Below are positions 32,991-45,900 of a DNA stretch of 64,000 nucleotides, one piece after another. Source of the DNA: Gentiana macrophylla (Eukaryota > Streptophyta > Magnoliopsida > Gentianales > Gentianaceae); assembly GCA_026214975.1 (NCBI GenBank), contig CM047813.1, positions 30,406,589 to 30,470,588 on the forward strand. The letters run 5' to 3'. The position numbers and the translations under genes are program-made. How positions within the stretch are numbered: the first letter of the stretch is position 1; each line of letters starts with the position of its first letter. The notes beneath the pieces were generated by a model, which worked only from the letters and a program-made list of their open reading frames with translations, was not told the origin of the DNA and searched no databases.

Positions 32991-34207
32991 TGATTGGCTT
33001 TTGGTCAAGTGGAAAGTAGTGCTTGTAACTTGATCGGGTTGGACTGGATCCGACCGGTCGGGTTATTCTACTACATTTTTATGCTTATACATATAATAAA
33101 TGGATTTTCCGTTATTATATATTTGTTCGTTTAACGAACCAATTATGATATTGTATATATGATAATGTTCTAGTGTCAAGCAAAGTTGATAGAGAAATCA
33201 TAATAGTGATTATGGTTGATGAAATCTTGATCACGTTAAATGGTTTGATACTTAAATATCTCTAGTCGTTTGTATTATTAAATGAGACATTAATAGTATG
33301 GTTAGACTAACATGCATTAGATGTCTTTTATATTGTGAACATAGCGACAAATATCATTTGTCAAAGTGTGGAGACACTTGGAATGTACGTGGACGTGTAT
33401 TAGATAATGCATATGTTAGATTGACTCACTTACATTATTAAGTGTTGCACTATATGACGGTTGTGTAATTATCCTTAGACCAGAGTCTTCATAACATCAC
33501 GGTGTGGATTGTCATGCTTTGACACTATTAGGTTTCCCCTATATACGGGGCGATCATGCGGTAGTGGTTGTGAATGATACTGAAGCATGCGTAGGATTTT
33601 TGTCGCTCGTCCGGAAATCGCGTATCCTAATAGTAGGAGTAAAAATCCAAAATGACATTCTTATAAGGAATGTATTATTCTCGAAAGTCTTTGCAATGCA
33701 GAAGTAATGTGTTACTTCGAGAGAATATGATATCAAGATTATAAGATACAATCGTTAATGTTTTGACACTCGAGCTACGACCGTATGAATATTATAACAT
33801 CGATAGGATTTTGTTTACACGGTAATCGTTTTACATGAAAGATAGTAGTCAATGCACTTGACTCTTCTGATCATTGAGGGTCATGACGTGTTGCCAGACG
33901 TTGACCATGATCGTTAAGTGAAATGAGGTATTTTCGTAAATGTACTTTGAGCTTACGGCTAACATATTCGGGAGCCTATCAAGTCACACACATATGAACA
34001 ACGAGCCGGAGTTATATTGTGGTTATAGTGATAACCAAATGAGAAATTATTTATCCCGACTACAAAGTGTTATAGTGATAAATTAATATTGTGATTATTA
34101 TTTATTATGAATAAATAATACAGATATTAATTATAGTATTATATTATTATTATGTATCATTGGATATTAATACATATATAAACATGTATATATGCGTGTA
34201 GCGTATA
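32990..34207 (+). repeat. repeat family X, copy 1, left part (LTR-like)
   Basis: Non-coding DNA similar, in the same order, to 51958-53000. Shared landmarks include CGGGTTGGACTGG-like starts, ATATAATAAATG, a GACACTATT/GAGGTTTCCCC block, GGGCGATC..GCGGTAGTG and ACATATTCG...GCCTATC. It is interrupted at 34208 by copia-2 and resumes at 47661. The structure and a T/A-rich centre suggest an old LTR of the copia kind. No coding region is attached. Confidence 0.6.
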
Positions 34208-35941
34208 TGTTGGAAGTAGCGTCCGAAAGACAATTTATGTAATTGTTTTTAGAATTAATAAATGACAGATTTATTCTCATCTTATTACTTGCTTCGTGCT
34301 TGTAAGTAATACACTACTGAAAACCCTAAGTCGTCTCATATGTATCCATATAACTTAGTGTGTGTCACACATGAGGATTAAGTTTATGGTGATACATTTG
34401 AACTATTAGTCCGTGGTGAACTTAATCAAAGTATGTGGTCTATTTAAACCACCATTAATGCGCCCAGAACACTTTATGGTGTGACCGTCATATCCAGAAC
34501 GTCGACATTGGTTGTCTAAGTGGGGAATTTATATATGATGAGAGTCATATAGGACTGGACCGATTTAATCTGAGTTTCTCATATAATTCCGTGATTGAGA
34601 AAGCTTATTAAATCACAAGATGATCATATATGGATTAACCTTAATCCTGAAGTGATTACAGACTCCTACTTGTTTTAGGATAGGGTTTGATGTGTTCGTT
34701 AAGGATCGCTAAGTGGCGCGGTCCGAATCACCTTCACGTTGGCACTATTCTGGAATGAGTGAGAAGTGTATGTCTCACAGATATGGAATCCATTCCTTCC
34801 TGCGGGAAGTAGAAAGACAATCCCCTTATTTGTTAGAAACTGATCAATCCCGGGAGTTCGTATTTGTTATGAACTAATTGATCACTAGAAGGTTAATGGT
34901 AAACAAGGATAAGATGTATTGAAGAAGGTTTATGGAAATAATCCTACTTCATTACGGATAGTCTATTGAGGGTTAGTTTATATGTAATGTAATGATTATA
35001 TCAATGGACACTTATCAACTCGACTCGACGTTTTGAGAATAAGTTACTATAATCGATAGAGTTCAATTTCGGATTTATGGTGGCGTAATTCCGGAATTAA
35101 TGAATTAAGTATAAATATTTTGTTCGATGAATATTTTATTTAATTTATTGTAGCTACTGGTTATAGGTCCATGGTCCCCAGGTTGGTTCTGGCTGCGCAA
35201 GTGTATTCTCGTTTTGTGGAACCTCGAGAATAAATTAAATAGTTGGTCTATTTAATGAATATGCAATATTATTTATTTGGTAAATAATATGTAAAATAGA
35301 AAAAATATTTTCTATTAAAATTGATTTTAAAGTGGCGCCCCATTTAGTGATAAATTAGGAAAAGAAATTTTTTTAGATTATGTCACATGTGTAATTAATT
35401 AATTATCTATTTGTTGGATAAATAATGGAAAAATAAGAGTTTGTTTTTTTGGGAATTAGCTCTTATTTTATAGCAAAATTATCTTTTCCTTATGGGAATA
35501 GGTAATGGTGTTGGCAAATATATTTTCCTTATGGGAATAGGTTTTTGTGGTATGAAAATGATAACTCTCTTGACTAGTTATTTTCCTATATAAAGAGAGT
35601 TTCCCCTAGCACAATAACTACTCCAAATTGGCGCCACTTTTACATAATAAGGGAGAAAAATTAGTTTCTTGCCTTACTCATTAAGAGAAGAAAAATCTAG
35701 GATTTTTCTTGTGCATGTTCGAGGAGGTTCTACGGCGAGGATCGACGTCTACCAGTCGTCGCTAGGAGATACAATCCGGAAGATTGTGGCTTCTCCCTTG
35801 GTCGGTTTTATCATCTCTCTTCGGTTAAGGTAAATTACTAACCTTCTAGTAGGATTAATTAGTTATGTCTCATATCGTAAATCGCACAAGCTTCCGCTGT
35901 GCTAGGATCGAGTGTCTCGATCGGTGCTATTACTTCTAGCA
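34208..35941 (+). repeat. copia-2 5' LTR
   Basis: A 1734-bp LTR. Its middle (around 35330) carries AAAGTGGCGCCCCATTTAGTG, also present in the 3' LTR near 42752. About 55 bp around 35368-35420 have no counterpart in the 3' LTR, where the Athila-type fragment sits instead. Confidence 0.9.
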
Positions 35942-35956
35942 GGTGGTATCAAAGAC
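35942..35956 (+). promoter_or_regulatory. copia-2 primer-binding site
   Basis: GGTGGTATCAAAGAC directly follows the LTR end and resembles the TGGTATCAGAGC site that pairs with initiator tRNA-Met. Confidence 0.8.
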
Positions 35957-36659
35957 AGGTTAAAATTTTACGATACCGGGAGCATGATTAATTAATTTAG
36001 GAGTGGAATTGCATATAAGATTACATCTTTTATTTTATTGAATGTTGTGGTTGACGAGATGGATTGGGGTTGGTACTTGTTTACCGTTAGATGTATTGTA
36101 AGCTCGTATAATTAGTATTATACGAGTATAGGATATATGTAATTTATTTTGCAATCTATGTAATTTAATTTTTGCAAATTAAATTTCATATGTAGTGGTA
36201 TTTTTTTTTCGTCGGATCCGTCGGCCAAAATTAATCTTCAATGGAAAGAAGACGAGGCATTGTTCATGATACGGCACTGTTCATGTGGAAAAAAAAAGAC
36301 GGCTGAAGAACGAAGATGAAAAGAAAAATCAAAGGCAAATTTTCAAGATCAACATGCATGCATGCGGCGGCTTTATTTAATTTTTTTTTGATTTTCCTAG
36401 TTTAAATAGGTTAGATACGAATGTATGCAAGCGGTCCATCTCGATGGTTTATTTTTCGCATTATTTATGTGATATAAACATGCCGTACATCATATTCATG
36501 AATTCCACTCCTAGCATATGGATACATGTAGACAATTAATCATGATATTAATTAAGCATGTATGAAACGTAATTAATTTAGATTGATTTAGGTAATTAAT
36601 TAAATTAATTAAAACGAACGGAATTTTATCGGGATATAAAATTCACATGATAAACTTAA

Positions 36660-37690
36660 TTTGAGATCGTAAATCCTACGGGGTTTAGGTTATGTAGTGT
36701 TTACATAAATTTTGAATTTTGATAATAAAAAAAAATTGGAAAATCCGGAAAAGTTGGACACCAACTAAGAAAAAGGTTCGAAAATTGGTTCGGGCGGTCA
36801 ACAGGGCTTCGGCTCGACTCGACTTGTCCGTCCAAGTACGACGTTAGCGTCGGGGGTCCGGCAAGGTCAAGCTATCTGGCGATCTGAGGCTCAATGGGGC
36901 AACCTTAGCCCGATTCATCCAGCAGTCGTATAGGAACCAACGAAGAGACGGGTCGGCTTAGCCAATCCCGACACCATTCGGTGAACTCGGTTAAAGCTCA
37001 GCCAGGGTTTAAAACCGATAAGTTGGTGGTTGCTTTTCTTGATTTATTGTTTTTCGACTTATTCGAAAAATTCAACAATCCCAGAACCTTTTAGGAGAAT
37101 AAAATTCTTTGTGAATTTTATTTATGTAGTGTCTACGTAAAAGGATTTTAATGATCGAGAAAATTGGAAAATCATGAAAAGATAAGACACTAACTAGACG
37201 GTATTTGGAACCGATAAGTTGGTGATTGCTTTTCAAGATTTATTGTTTTCAAAATTATTGAGATAAAATTCTAAGATCCTAAATTTTTTATCATGACAAT
37301 ATTAGGACTATAAAAATTCATTGGTGGATTTTTGTTGTGTAGTGTCTACACAAGAGATTTTTTAAATAATCGATAAATTGGAAAATCATGAATATAGTGT
37401 CCCTAGTTAGACGGTATTTGGAACCGATAAACTAGTGGGAGTTTTAAATTTGTGATTTATTGTTTTTCGATTTAGTAGAAAATTCATAAAGTCCTAATAT
37501 ATTGGGATTATAAAATTCTTGGTGAATTTTATTAGTGTAGCATCTACACGAGGAATTTCAATAAATTCATAAAATTGGAAAGTCGTGAATAAGTGACAAC
37601 TAGTGGGAGGATTAAATTAAATATTCATGATTTATTATTTTTTGGATTGTGAAGGAATTTTGAAAATCTTAATAAGACTACCTAATTTTC
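36660..37690 (+). repeat. degenerate tandem repeats of about 180 bp in the copia-2 leader
   Basis: About four diverged units share the order TTTATGTAGTGTCTAC, an AATTGGAAAATC motif, ACACTAACTAGACGGTATTT, GGAACCGATAAG and a TTTATTGTTTT stretch. Units start near 36660, 37090, 37270 and 37500. They lie between the primer site and the gag region, where some plant elements carry long untranslated leaders. Confidence 0.6.
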
Positions 37691-40600
37691 AAAATAACGC
37701 GTGGGAGCGGGGAAGGTGACAACCGACCCCTCGGCCTCTACTGTTGACACAAGCACATGAGAGAATGGTGACGCCTCGTGCCGCTTTGATTTCGGCCCCC
37801 TACGGATGGCCTTCACCGCTATCAAAATTCAAGCCTTGGTTTCCGAAAGGATAGGATTTTGAGTACTCGTCGGGTCACTGACCTACCCTACGGCGGCATA
37901 CTCGGGGCGTACTTAAAAATCTAAAACAGTAGGTCACACTCACAAGGATACTTTAGGAAATATCTTGGCTGAATAAGGAAGGTAATCAACAATTAAATAG
38001 GAGATGTTCGATTCTTAAATGGTTTATTTGTTGAGAGAGATTGTCTCAATTTATTCGTCACCTCTTTGACCTACCCTACGGCGGCACTGAGGTGTGAGAT
38101 TAAATCCTTGGAATGGTAGGATAAACTGCATGCATGACATCACGTTTATTATTCCTAAAATTATTATATGTTGTGGTGTATGATTTGATTTATATTTCTG
38201 TCATGATTTATTTTCCACAACTGCATATTATCTCATGGTATCTAAACTGCTAAACATATTATATTGACTAATAAACAACTTCGTAAAAGTGGAAAAATAA
38301 CAAGAACGTTAACTCAATAGTCGAAAATGCAAATTAATTTTTCAGAAGAGGAAGTTCCTCTTGAGCCTACAAACTTAAGTGACATTAATAAGTATGTCAC
38401 TGCTGTCACTCGTGTTAAACGGGAGGCAAATTAAAATTAGTTCAAAGATGACGAGAATGATTTGGCATCAATCTCACTAGACATCTCACAGTTCATTAGT
38501 AGTGTCTACTCAAATGAACTGCTAGTTCACGGTCGTTTCCTTTAAAGAAAGCCAAGAATGGGAAGGTAAATGTCTACAAGTATATGTCATCTAAACTAAA
38601 TAACTTAAAGGCTAAACCAAAATATTAATAAAAGAAAGCAAAGGATAAGGAAAGTGATTTCGGATGACTAACCTATGAATCCTCAGAGACTTTTTAACCG
38701 AGTAATTTGACTCAGAGGCTAAAGTTCTTTTGTAAGAACAAGGTAGCTGGGCATTCATGATGAAGAGTAGACAACGGGCAGTTATTTCAGCTATGATAGT
38801 GGGAGTGATATAAGGAAATAAATTTCGGATTTTAATCCTTGAATATCCTAGAAATTTAATTTCTGTTTTCAGGTTCGTTGGAACAAATGGATTCCCGTGC
38901 ACATCGATAATATAGTTGCCTTAAAGAAAGTGAATATGACATTTTTATACGATTCTGAGACTCAGACTTTTGTTTGATAAAGTCAGAACCACTAAGTAAT
39001 GCTGAAAATGTATATGTAACACATCATAAATTATTAAAACAAATGGTTTCCGCATTTAGATGAACGATTCTCCAGCATCTATTAATTAGTGCATATATCC
39101 TAAAGATAAGATCTGAAGACTGGCTAAGGGTGATTCCTATCTCCCAGTCTAAGAACACTATCTGAAAGGAAAAATGACTAAGTAACCTTTCAATTTGGAA
39201 AGGGTAATAGAGCTGAAGAAGTATCACAGCTTGTTCATATTGGCCTTTGGGTTCTTATGAAGGATACAAGCTAGTGGGAGCTTTTGAGTGGCTGGCCCTA
39301 TGTCTGAAGACTAGTCGAAACGCTGATTAGTTTATCTAAATATTTGGAGGAATCTCTGATATTACCAGAGAAACAAGTATTCCATGCTCAGATTTAGGCT
39401 ATAGCATAGTTTTGGCACTGATGCTTGGCCTACCTCCGAGTGAAATGATTTCACTGAAAGGATAAACCATGTATTGCCTTTTATAGTTATTGATATGCTA
39501 CATTACACTGCTTAACTCAATTAAGATATTAGCTACAAAATAACGGTATACATTATTATGTATTACCGAAAAGTCTACCTAGAAGATGCTTATGAATTTG
39601 TGGATAAGGAGTGAATTAAATTTACCCCACTTCCGAAAATAGAGGCATTTAGCACTAGTGCTTGAAGGTAGGACTGGAGATTTTTCATACACGTTCAGAT
39701 GATGACTGTTCCTGAAATATCTTAATGCAATGAGTAAAGGTTGGTTATAAGATTCTTAAGACCGGATAGTGATGGTTACACCGTTACATCGTTTCTAAAA
39801 GAATGATTAAATAACAACCTTAGACCTTGAAGTACAATTACTCAAGGAGTTACTATCTGATTTAATCAGACCACATCCAACATTGGTTGTTGAGGATTGC
39901 GCTGATAAATACTACTAAACCAGAGCAGAATGTCAATCCACCCAAATGCAGTAGGAGTATGGTTTATCCATTGACTCGCTGTGATTATGTAGACATTATA
40001 GTCTGCTGGGGGTGATTGATAACCTATGGTCTTTTGGAAGGACTGTATAGGATTCTGACAATAAGAGGTTGGTTTAAAGCCAAATACCTGTAAATGGAGT
40101 TTTTGTACTCCGAGTTTGTTTATACTCTTGTAGAACCACTGAGTGTCTCAAGCCCGATGGGAGCAATTGGATCTACGTGAAAAGGAGTCGAATGAATAAG
40201 AAAGTTTATCTTTCTAATCAAAGCCAAGTGGTCAATAGTTAATTCCATGAGAAGTAGATAGTTCAATATGGGTGATGCCCTAAAACTTTCTCACCACTCA
40301 ACCTTGCTTGACTCCATGGAAAGCAGATAGGTTACCAGGGGTGATACCCTGAAACTTTCTTGCCGTACAATGGAGTTTGAATTCATTCGGAACAAAAAGG
40401 TTTTAGCTCAAAACCAATGGCAGATTGACTGCCTATGCTTATATCCATTGGTGGATTAAAGCAAACCTTCAGGTCATTAAAAGTCATATGTTGTGGGCTT
40501 GACTTGAATATTGATAAGTCTTTTGTAGACTAGGTTATCAATATTGGTAAAGTAGTTAGTATTAGTGTTAATGATAAAAGATAACACTGCAACAGTTAGA

Positions 40601-41084
40601 AACAACATGGGTGTGTTATCTGAAGTCAAGAACTGACGAGCCAAAGCTTTTCTGAGTCAGAGAAGTGGACTATATTCTTAGAATTTGATTCAGTCAAATT
40701 CATGAGAACAAGTTGTGGCAATATCCCATCCATCTTATTGGTTAAAGATGATAATGCATTTTCGAATGCAAAATTCAACGAGAGGTTTCCTACCCAACCC
40801 CTCACGGAATAATTCTCTCAATTTTCGGATATAGAGAAAATGTGATATATTCTCTTTTGGATAGAGAAAGTGAGGTTATTACAAGTCGATTAAAATCGAG
40901 TCTTGGATTCGATCATTGAAAGCAGTTTAGTGCATCCTCAAGAATCTTTAGAGAATGAGGAATCATATACTTGTGTATTCGGTGCGAACACGAGTGTCAT
41001 TGACTACTGGCGATTACGATTTTTGTCGGATTAAAGATGATCGTAAATCGATCTCGGACTCGATGTTTACTCATTGTGATGGAG
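37691..41084 (+). pseudogene. copia-2 internal region, heavily decayed gag-pol
   Basis: No open frame longer than about 96 codons. A short legible stretch near 38328-38430 (NFSEEEVPLEPTNLSDINKY) lies where gag is expected. The segment CCTACCCTACGGCGGCA occurs twice (about 37886 and 38072). Reverse transcriptase and integrase motifs could not be read with confidence. Position between leader and RNase H implies gag-pol. Confidence 0.5.
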
Positions 41085-41480
41085 CTACAGTCTGGAGCAA
41101 TCTAGCACTGCCAATTTGACTCTGCTAGTCGAATACATAGCAGCTTTCGGAGCAGCTAAAGAGACAGTGTAGCTTGAGAAGTTCTTTGTTGGATCGGGAA
41201 GTGATTCCAGGTCTCGATGAGCCGATATCATTTTACTGTGAAAACAGTTGAGAGGTAGCTCATGCAAACGATCTTCGCAATCACAAGAGGTCAAAAGCAT
41301 ATTGAGATAAAATACCACCTAGTCAGACAGACCGTGTAGAGAGGTGACGTTTCGGTCCAAAAGATCGCCTCGAAACCAACAACCTGCGGATCAGTTTAAC
41401 CAAGTCGCGTGGCATCTAATGTCACTGATAAGCATTTGGCGGGTATGAAATTGAGTGATATGTCTCATCTGCTTTAGAGC
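41085..41480 (+). pseudogene. copia-2 RNase H remnant
   Basis: Read across frames on the + strand, this shows the copia RNase H order: a Glu-Tyr-Ile-Ala-Ala segment (EYIAAFGAAKETV), LEKFFVGSG, a basic HQEVKS-type stretch matching the usual RSKHI area, and a GDVSF-like end. Several stops and frameshifts lie between them. It is followed directly by the repeated polypurine tract. Confidence 0.65.
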
Positions 41481-41626
41481 CAGTGGGAGAATGTTCTGGA
41501 TTGATAGAATAAGGGTGTGGTGCTCTAAAAACAATCATTGCTTGTCTTTACGGGCAAGTGGGAGATTGTTAGATTTAGTGTGCCCGAAAGACAATTGTTG
41601 CTTGTTCTTACGGGCAAGTGGGAGAT
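41468..41626 (+). repeat. polypurine-tract module repeated three times before the copia-2 3' LTR
   Basis: The motif AGTGGGAGA(T/A)TGTT occurs at about 41472, 41557 and 41617. The last copy is the functional position, with TGTTGGAAG of the LTR following at 41627. The middle copy is followed by a partial LTR-start-like CCGAAAGACAATTG. This is a local duplication of the PPT/LTR junction. Confidence 0.75.
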
Positions 41627-42796
41627 TGTTGGAAGTAGCGTCCGAAAGACAATTTATGTAATTGTTTTTAGAATTAATTAATGACAGATTTATTCTCATC
41701 TTATTACTTGCTTCGTTCTTGTAAGTAATACACTACTAAAAACCCTAAGTCGTATCAAATGTAGCCATATAACTTAGTGTGAGTCACACATGAGGATTAA
41801 GTTTATGGCGATACACTTGAACTATTAGTCCGTGGTGAACTTAATCAAAGTATGGGGTCTATTGATTAAACCACCATTAATGCGCCTAGAACACTTTATG
41901 GTGTGACCGTCCTATCCGGACCGTCGACATTGGTTGTCTAAGTGGGGCATTTATATATGATGAGAGTCATATAGGGCTGAACCGATTTAATATGAGTTTT
42001 TCTCATATAATTCCGTGATTGAGAAAGATTATTAAATCACAAGATGATCTTATATGGATTAACCTTAATCCTGAAGTGATTACAGACTCCTACTTGTTTC
42101 ATGATAGGGTTTGATGTGTTCGTTAAGGATCGCTAAGTGGCGCGGTCCGAATCACCTTCACGTTGGCACTATTTTGAAGTGAGTGAGAAATGTGTGTCTC
42201 ATAGATATGGAATCCATTCCTTCCCGCGGGAAGTAGAAAGACAATCCCATTATTTGTTAGAAACTGATCAATCCCGGGAGTTTGTATTTGTTATGAACTA
42301 ATTGATCACTAGTGGGTTAATGGTAAATAAGGATAAGATGTATTGAAGAAGGTTTACAGAAATAATCCTACTTCATTACGGATAATCTATGGAGGGTTAG
42401 TTTATGTGTAATGATTATATCAATGGACACTTATCAACTCGACTCGACGTTTTGAGAATAAGTTATATCTATAATCGATAGAGTTCAATTTCCGATTTAT
42501 GGTGGCGTAATTCCGGAATTAATGAATTAAGTAGAAATATTCTGTTCGATGAATGTTTTATTTAATTTATTGTAGCTCTCTTGGTTATAGAGTCTATGGT
42601 CCCATGTTGGCCCCCAACACGCGGTGTTTTCTCGTTTTGTGGAACCTCGAGAATAAATTAAATAGTTGGCCTATTTAATGAATATGCAGTATTATTTATT
42701 TGGTAAATAATATGTAAAATAGAAAATACATTTTCTATTAAAAATGATTTCAAAGTGGCGCCCCATTTAGTGATAAATTTGTAAAAGAATATTTGC
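41627..42796 (+). repeat. copia-2 3' LTR, left part
   Basis: Matches 34208-35367 of the 5' LTR with few differences. It is broken at about 42797 by Athila-type pol sequence; the right part resumes at about 47127. Confidence 0.88.
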
Positions 42797-42797
42797 G

Positions 42798-43292
42798 GTG
42801 GATACCGCTATCCCTGATATGAAGGTCGATGTTAGGCCCGTGAGTAAGTTTGGAGGACCTTGGTTCGGTCCCTATGTTAATTACCTAGCTTGCGAGTTCG
42901 TAGATCTTAAGTTATCCTACAACCAACGCAAGAAGTTCTTTAGCGAGTTGAAATATTACATATGGGACGATCCATACCTATATAGGTGATGTTCGGATGG
43001 AATTATTCGTAGATGTGTGGATGATGGTGAGATACCTAGCATCTTGTCATTCTGTTATGACAAGGAAGCTGGCGGGCATCATGCCGGCGATAGGACCGCG
43101 TATAAGGTTTTGAAAAGTGGCTTCTATTGGCCAACAATTTTTAGGGATGCACACGCCTATGTGAAGGCGTGTGACGCGTGTCAAAGAGCCGGACGGATAA
43201 GTAAGAGAGATGAGATGCCTATGCAACCAATCGTAGTTTGTGAGGTTTTTGATGTATGGGGGATTGAACAAGTACATTTTAGTCGCTTGTGA
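42798..43292 (+). pseudogene. Athila-2 integrase zinc-binding region
   Basis: Two blocks in the same frame, separated by TGA at 42987-42989. The first reads NYLACEFVDLKLSYNQRKKF and DDPYLYR. The second reads GEIPSILSFCYDKEAGGHHA, GDRTAYKVLKSGFYWPTIF and CDACQRAGRIS, the HHCC zinc-binding domain typical of gypsy integrase (H-H then C-x2-C). It ends FDVWGI, just before the catalytic core, where a deletion shifts the frame. Confidence 0.85.
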
Positions 43293-43857
43293 TTATGTGT
43301 CTAAGTGGGTTGAAGCCATTGCTTCACCCACGAATGACAGAAACATGGTCATTCGGTTCGTGAAAAAGTATATTCTGACTAGGTTCGGAGTGCCACGAGC
43401 GATAATTAACGACAATGGAAGTCATTTTCGAAACAGACCATTTGATAAACTCCTAGAGAAATATGGAGTCAAGCATAAATTGGGGACCTCATATCATCCC
43501 CAAACAAGTGGTCAAACGGAGGTGACTAACCGTGGGATTAAACGAATACTTGAGAAGACGGTGGATTCGAACCGTAAGGATTGGGCCCACAAGTTGGACG
43601 ATGCATTATGGGCGCATAGGACAGCGTTTAAGACGCCCATTGGGATGTTCCCGTTTATGTTGGTTTATGGAAAATCGTGTCATTTACCGGTAGAGTTAGA
43701 GCATAAGTCGTATTGGGCCACACATTTTTTGAATCTTGATGAGGGGGCAACCGGCGAGAAGAGGTTGCTAAATTATCCGAGTTGGATGAGTTTCGCCTTC
43801 AATCTTTTGAGTGGTCGAGAGTCTACAAAGACAAGACCAAAATCCTCCATGATATGA
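43240..43857 (+). pseudogene. Athila-2 integrase core
   Basis: Reads [34 protein letters not shown] and [17 protein letters not shown], the gypsy rve core. The second catalytic Asp (in INDNG) and the Glu (in SGQTE) are present. The first catalytic Asp, expected in the short segment after VWGI, is missing because of a small frame-shifting deletion near 43266. A further 1-bp loss near 43770 puts the C-terminal part in another frame. The protein could not be active. Confidence 0.87.
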
Positions 43858-44180
43858 AAATTAAGAATAAGAATTTTAAGGAAGGGGATAAAGTCTTGCT
43901 CTATAACACTCGTCTTCACTTCTTTCAAGGCAAGCTAAAGTCTAGGTGGATGGGACCCTTTAACGTTTCCCGAGTTTTCCCTTCTGGTGCAATCGAGGTC
44001 ACTCACCCGACCAAGGGTACATTTCTCACGAATGGCCTACGGTTGAAGAAATATGAGCATATGCCTTATGATAAGGCCCTCGAGATTGTGACCTTTACCG
44101 ACTTCCTACCGAGCGACGAGAGTCGCGAGTCTAATAATGACTCTACAAAAATTTGGCGATCTTTCTTTATCCATCGATAA
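43782..44180 (+). pseudogene. Athila-2 integrase C-terminal domain
   Basis: Continues the integrase in a second frame: [39 protein letters not shown] and RWMGPFNVSRVFPSGAIEV, the C-terminal DNA-binding type domain of Athila pol. It ends at TAA 44178-44180. The sequence shortly after (GGGAGGCAACCCA near 44225) is a common Athila landmark downstream of pol. Confidence 0.83.
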
Positions 44181-45900
44181 TTCTTCATTCCGTCGAGCCA
44201 ACGACATAAAACAAAGACGCTTATGGGAGGCAACCCACTTTCCTTAGGTTGTTAGGATTTTGTTTCTTTTATCAAAAAAATAAAAGGTGAAAATTCGAAC
44301 ACGCCACTTGATTCTTGTTGCATACCTAATGATAACCCATATTTTATATGCTATACATCTCCATACTTGTGCTTACCTACGCTTAGGGTTTCGGCCTTTC
44401 GTCATAGTGGATTCTTGGTTGTTTCTGTTGTGATTACACAGGTACCCTGGGAGATACATTGGCGGTTATCATTTGGCATTGTTGCGCCCGATTTCCAGTT
44501 CAGCTAAGTCTTCCTTTACTTTATCACTCACACACCGAGGACGGTGTTCCTTTTTAAGTGGGGGGTAGTAGACTTAGCTTCACTTGCCCATGTGCTTTTA
44601 TTTATCATCGAATAAGTTATATGCCAAGTGTTTGGTCTCTATTTGAGTAAAAATTGCCACTTTTTAAATTCTTCATGATTCTGATATTGCGAATCCTATG
44701 TGAGTCATGGTATTCTTTGGTTGATTATTAGTCAAGTGTTTAATGCATGCGAGCCAAACCTTCATCTTGTTGTGGAAATGGAATTCTTATGCACTTAATA
44801 GCTTTGCTTTCATTAATTGTGGTTGGTTAGTGAATGATTATAGATGCCATAGGCGATGTCTGTTACACAGAACTTATACCATTAACTTGATCACGAAATA
44901 GAAAGGTCAATCTTGGTAGATTAAAGGATGGCGGTCCTGGCATTTCTTTGATTCAACGAGCCAAATAACCCGACCATGTACATAATTTCCACGAAACCTC
45001 TCTAAGCCTTTGTAGGGTGGTTAGACCCCTTTTGAACTTAGCCATTCGTTGATTAGCCCATAATTACCAACCCTTAGCATTTATTTGTGGTCTACGTTTC
45101 TTTGGCACCCTACGAGTGAGTTTTAATCTTATTTTGGGCACACTTGCTAGCACAAGTGTGGGGTGGCGAAGATGTGTATCAAATTATGGTGCTGGTGGAT
45201 CTTTGGTACTACGAATGAAAAGGGGTAGCAAAAAGTGTTGGTGTTGGTTGAAAAAAGAAAAAAAGAAAAAAAAAAAAGGGGAAAAAAGAAGAAGAAAAAA
45301 AAAATTAAGCAAAAAACAAAAAAAATGAATAAAGATGAGTCAAAGTTTGCCGAGAAAAAAAGGGCTATGTATTAATTCTTCCAAAGTGGCGTTGGTGGGA
45401 TGAGTTTTCATGGAATTATGTTTTGATTTGAGATAAAGAAGGAGAATGCTTGCTTGAATCAAGCTAAGAAGGTGAGGTATGAGCTAAACAGATGTTTTGA
45501 TTAGACTCACTCATTTTTCTCTTTTGATATTCCTTTTATCCTTTCGTTTAGCCCCGTCCCTAGCCTAACGTTACAACCGTGCAAGTCCTGTCTGACCTTA
45601 GTTAGCCTTGATTTGACCTCGATTAGTGGAGATGATTATGAAATATAAGCCTATGGTGTAACGCCATTAGTCATGCATTTATAATCTGAGCCGGTTGACC
45701 GTGATTAATGATTGAGAAGCTATGCACACACACATTCTGTTTCCCGTGATGAGATTTGTTTTAAACATGTGTTTATTACGACTTTGACTAGTTTTACTCA
45801 TTGAATATATTGGTTTCCGTATGATTGCAGCGTTGACCTCATGATTTATTTTTGAATCGCTTGATTTGCTCGAGGCGAGCAAGCGCTAAGTGGGGGTAGT
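44181..45900 (+). other. Athila-2 3' non-coding region
   Basis: No protein domain was recognised. It contains PPT-like tracts at about 44558 and 45886 and a purine-rich simple stretch at 45245-45350. The ORF of 70 codons at 45116-45328 is low complexity (Lys runs) and probably not a gene. Confidence 0.55.

Noticed and set aside
45116..45328. 70-codon frame ending in Lys runs
   Set aside because: Composition is purine simple sequence in Athila 3' non-coding DNA.
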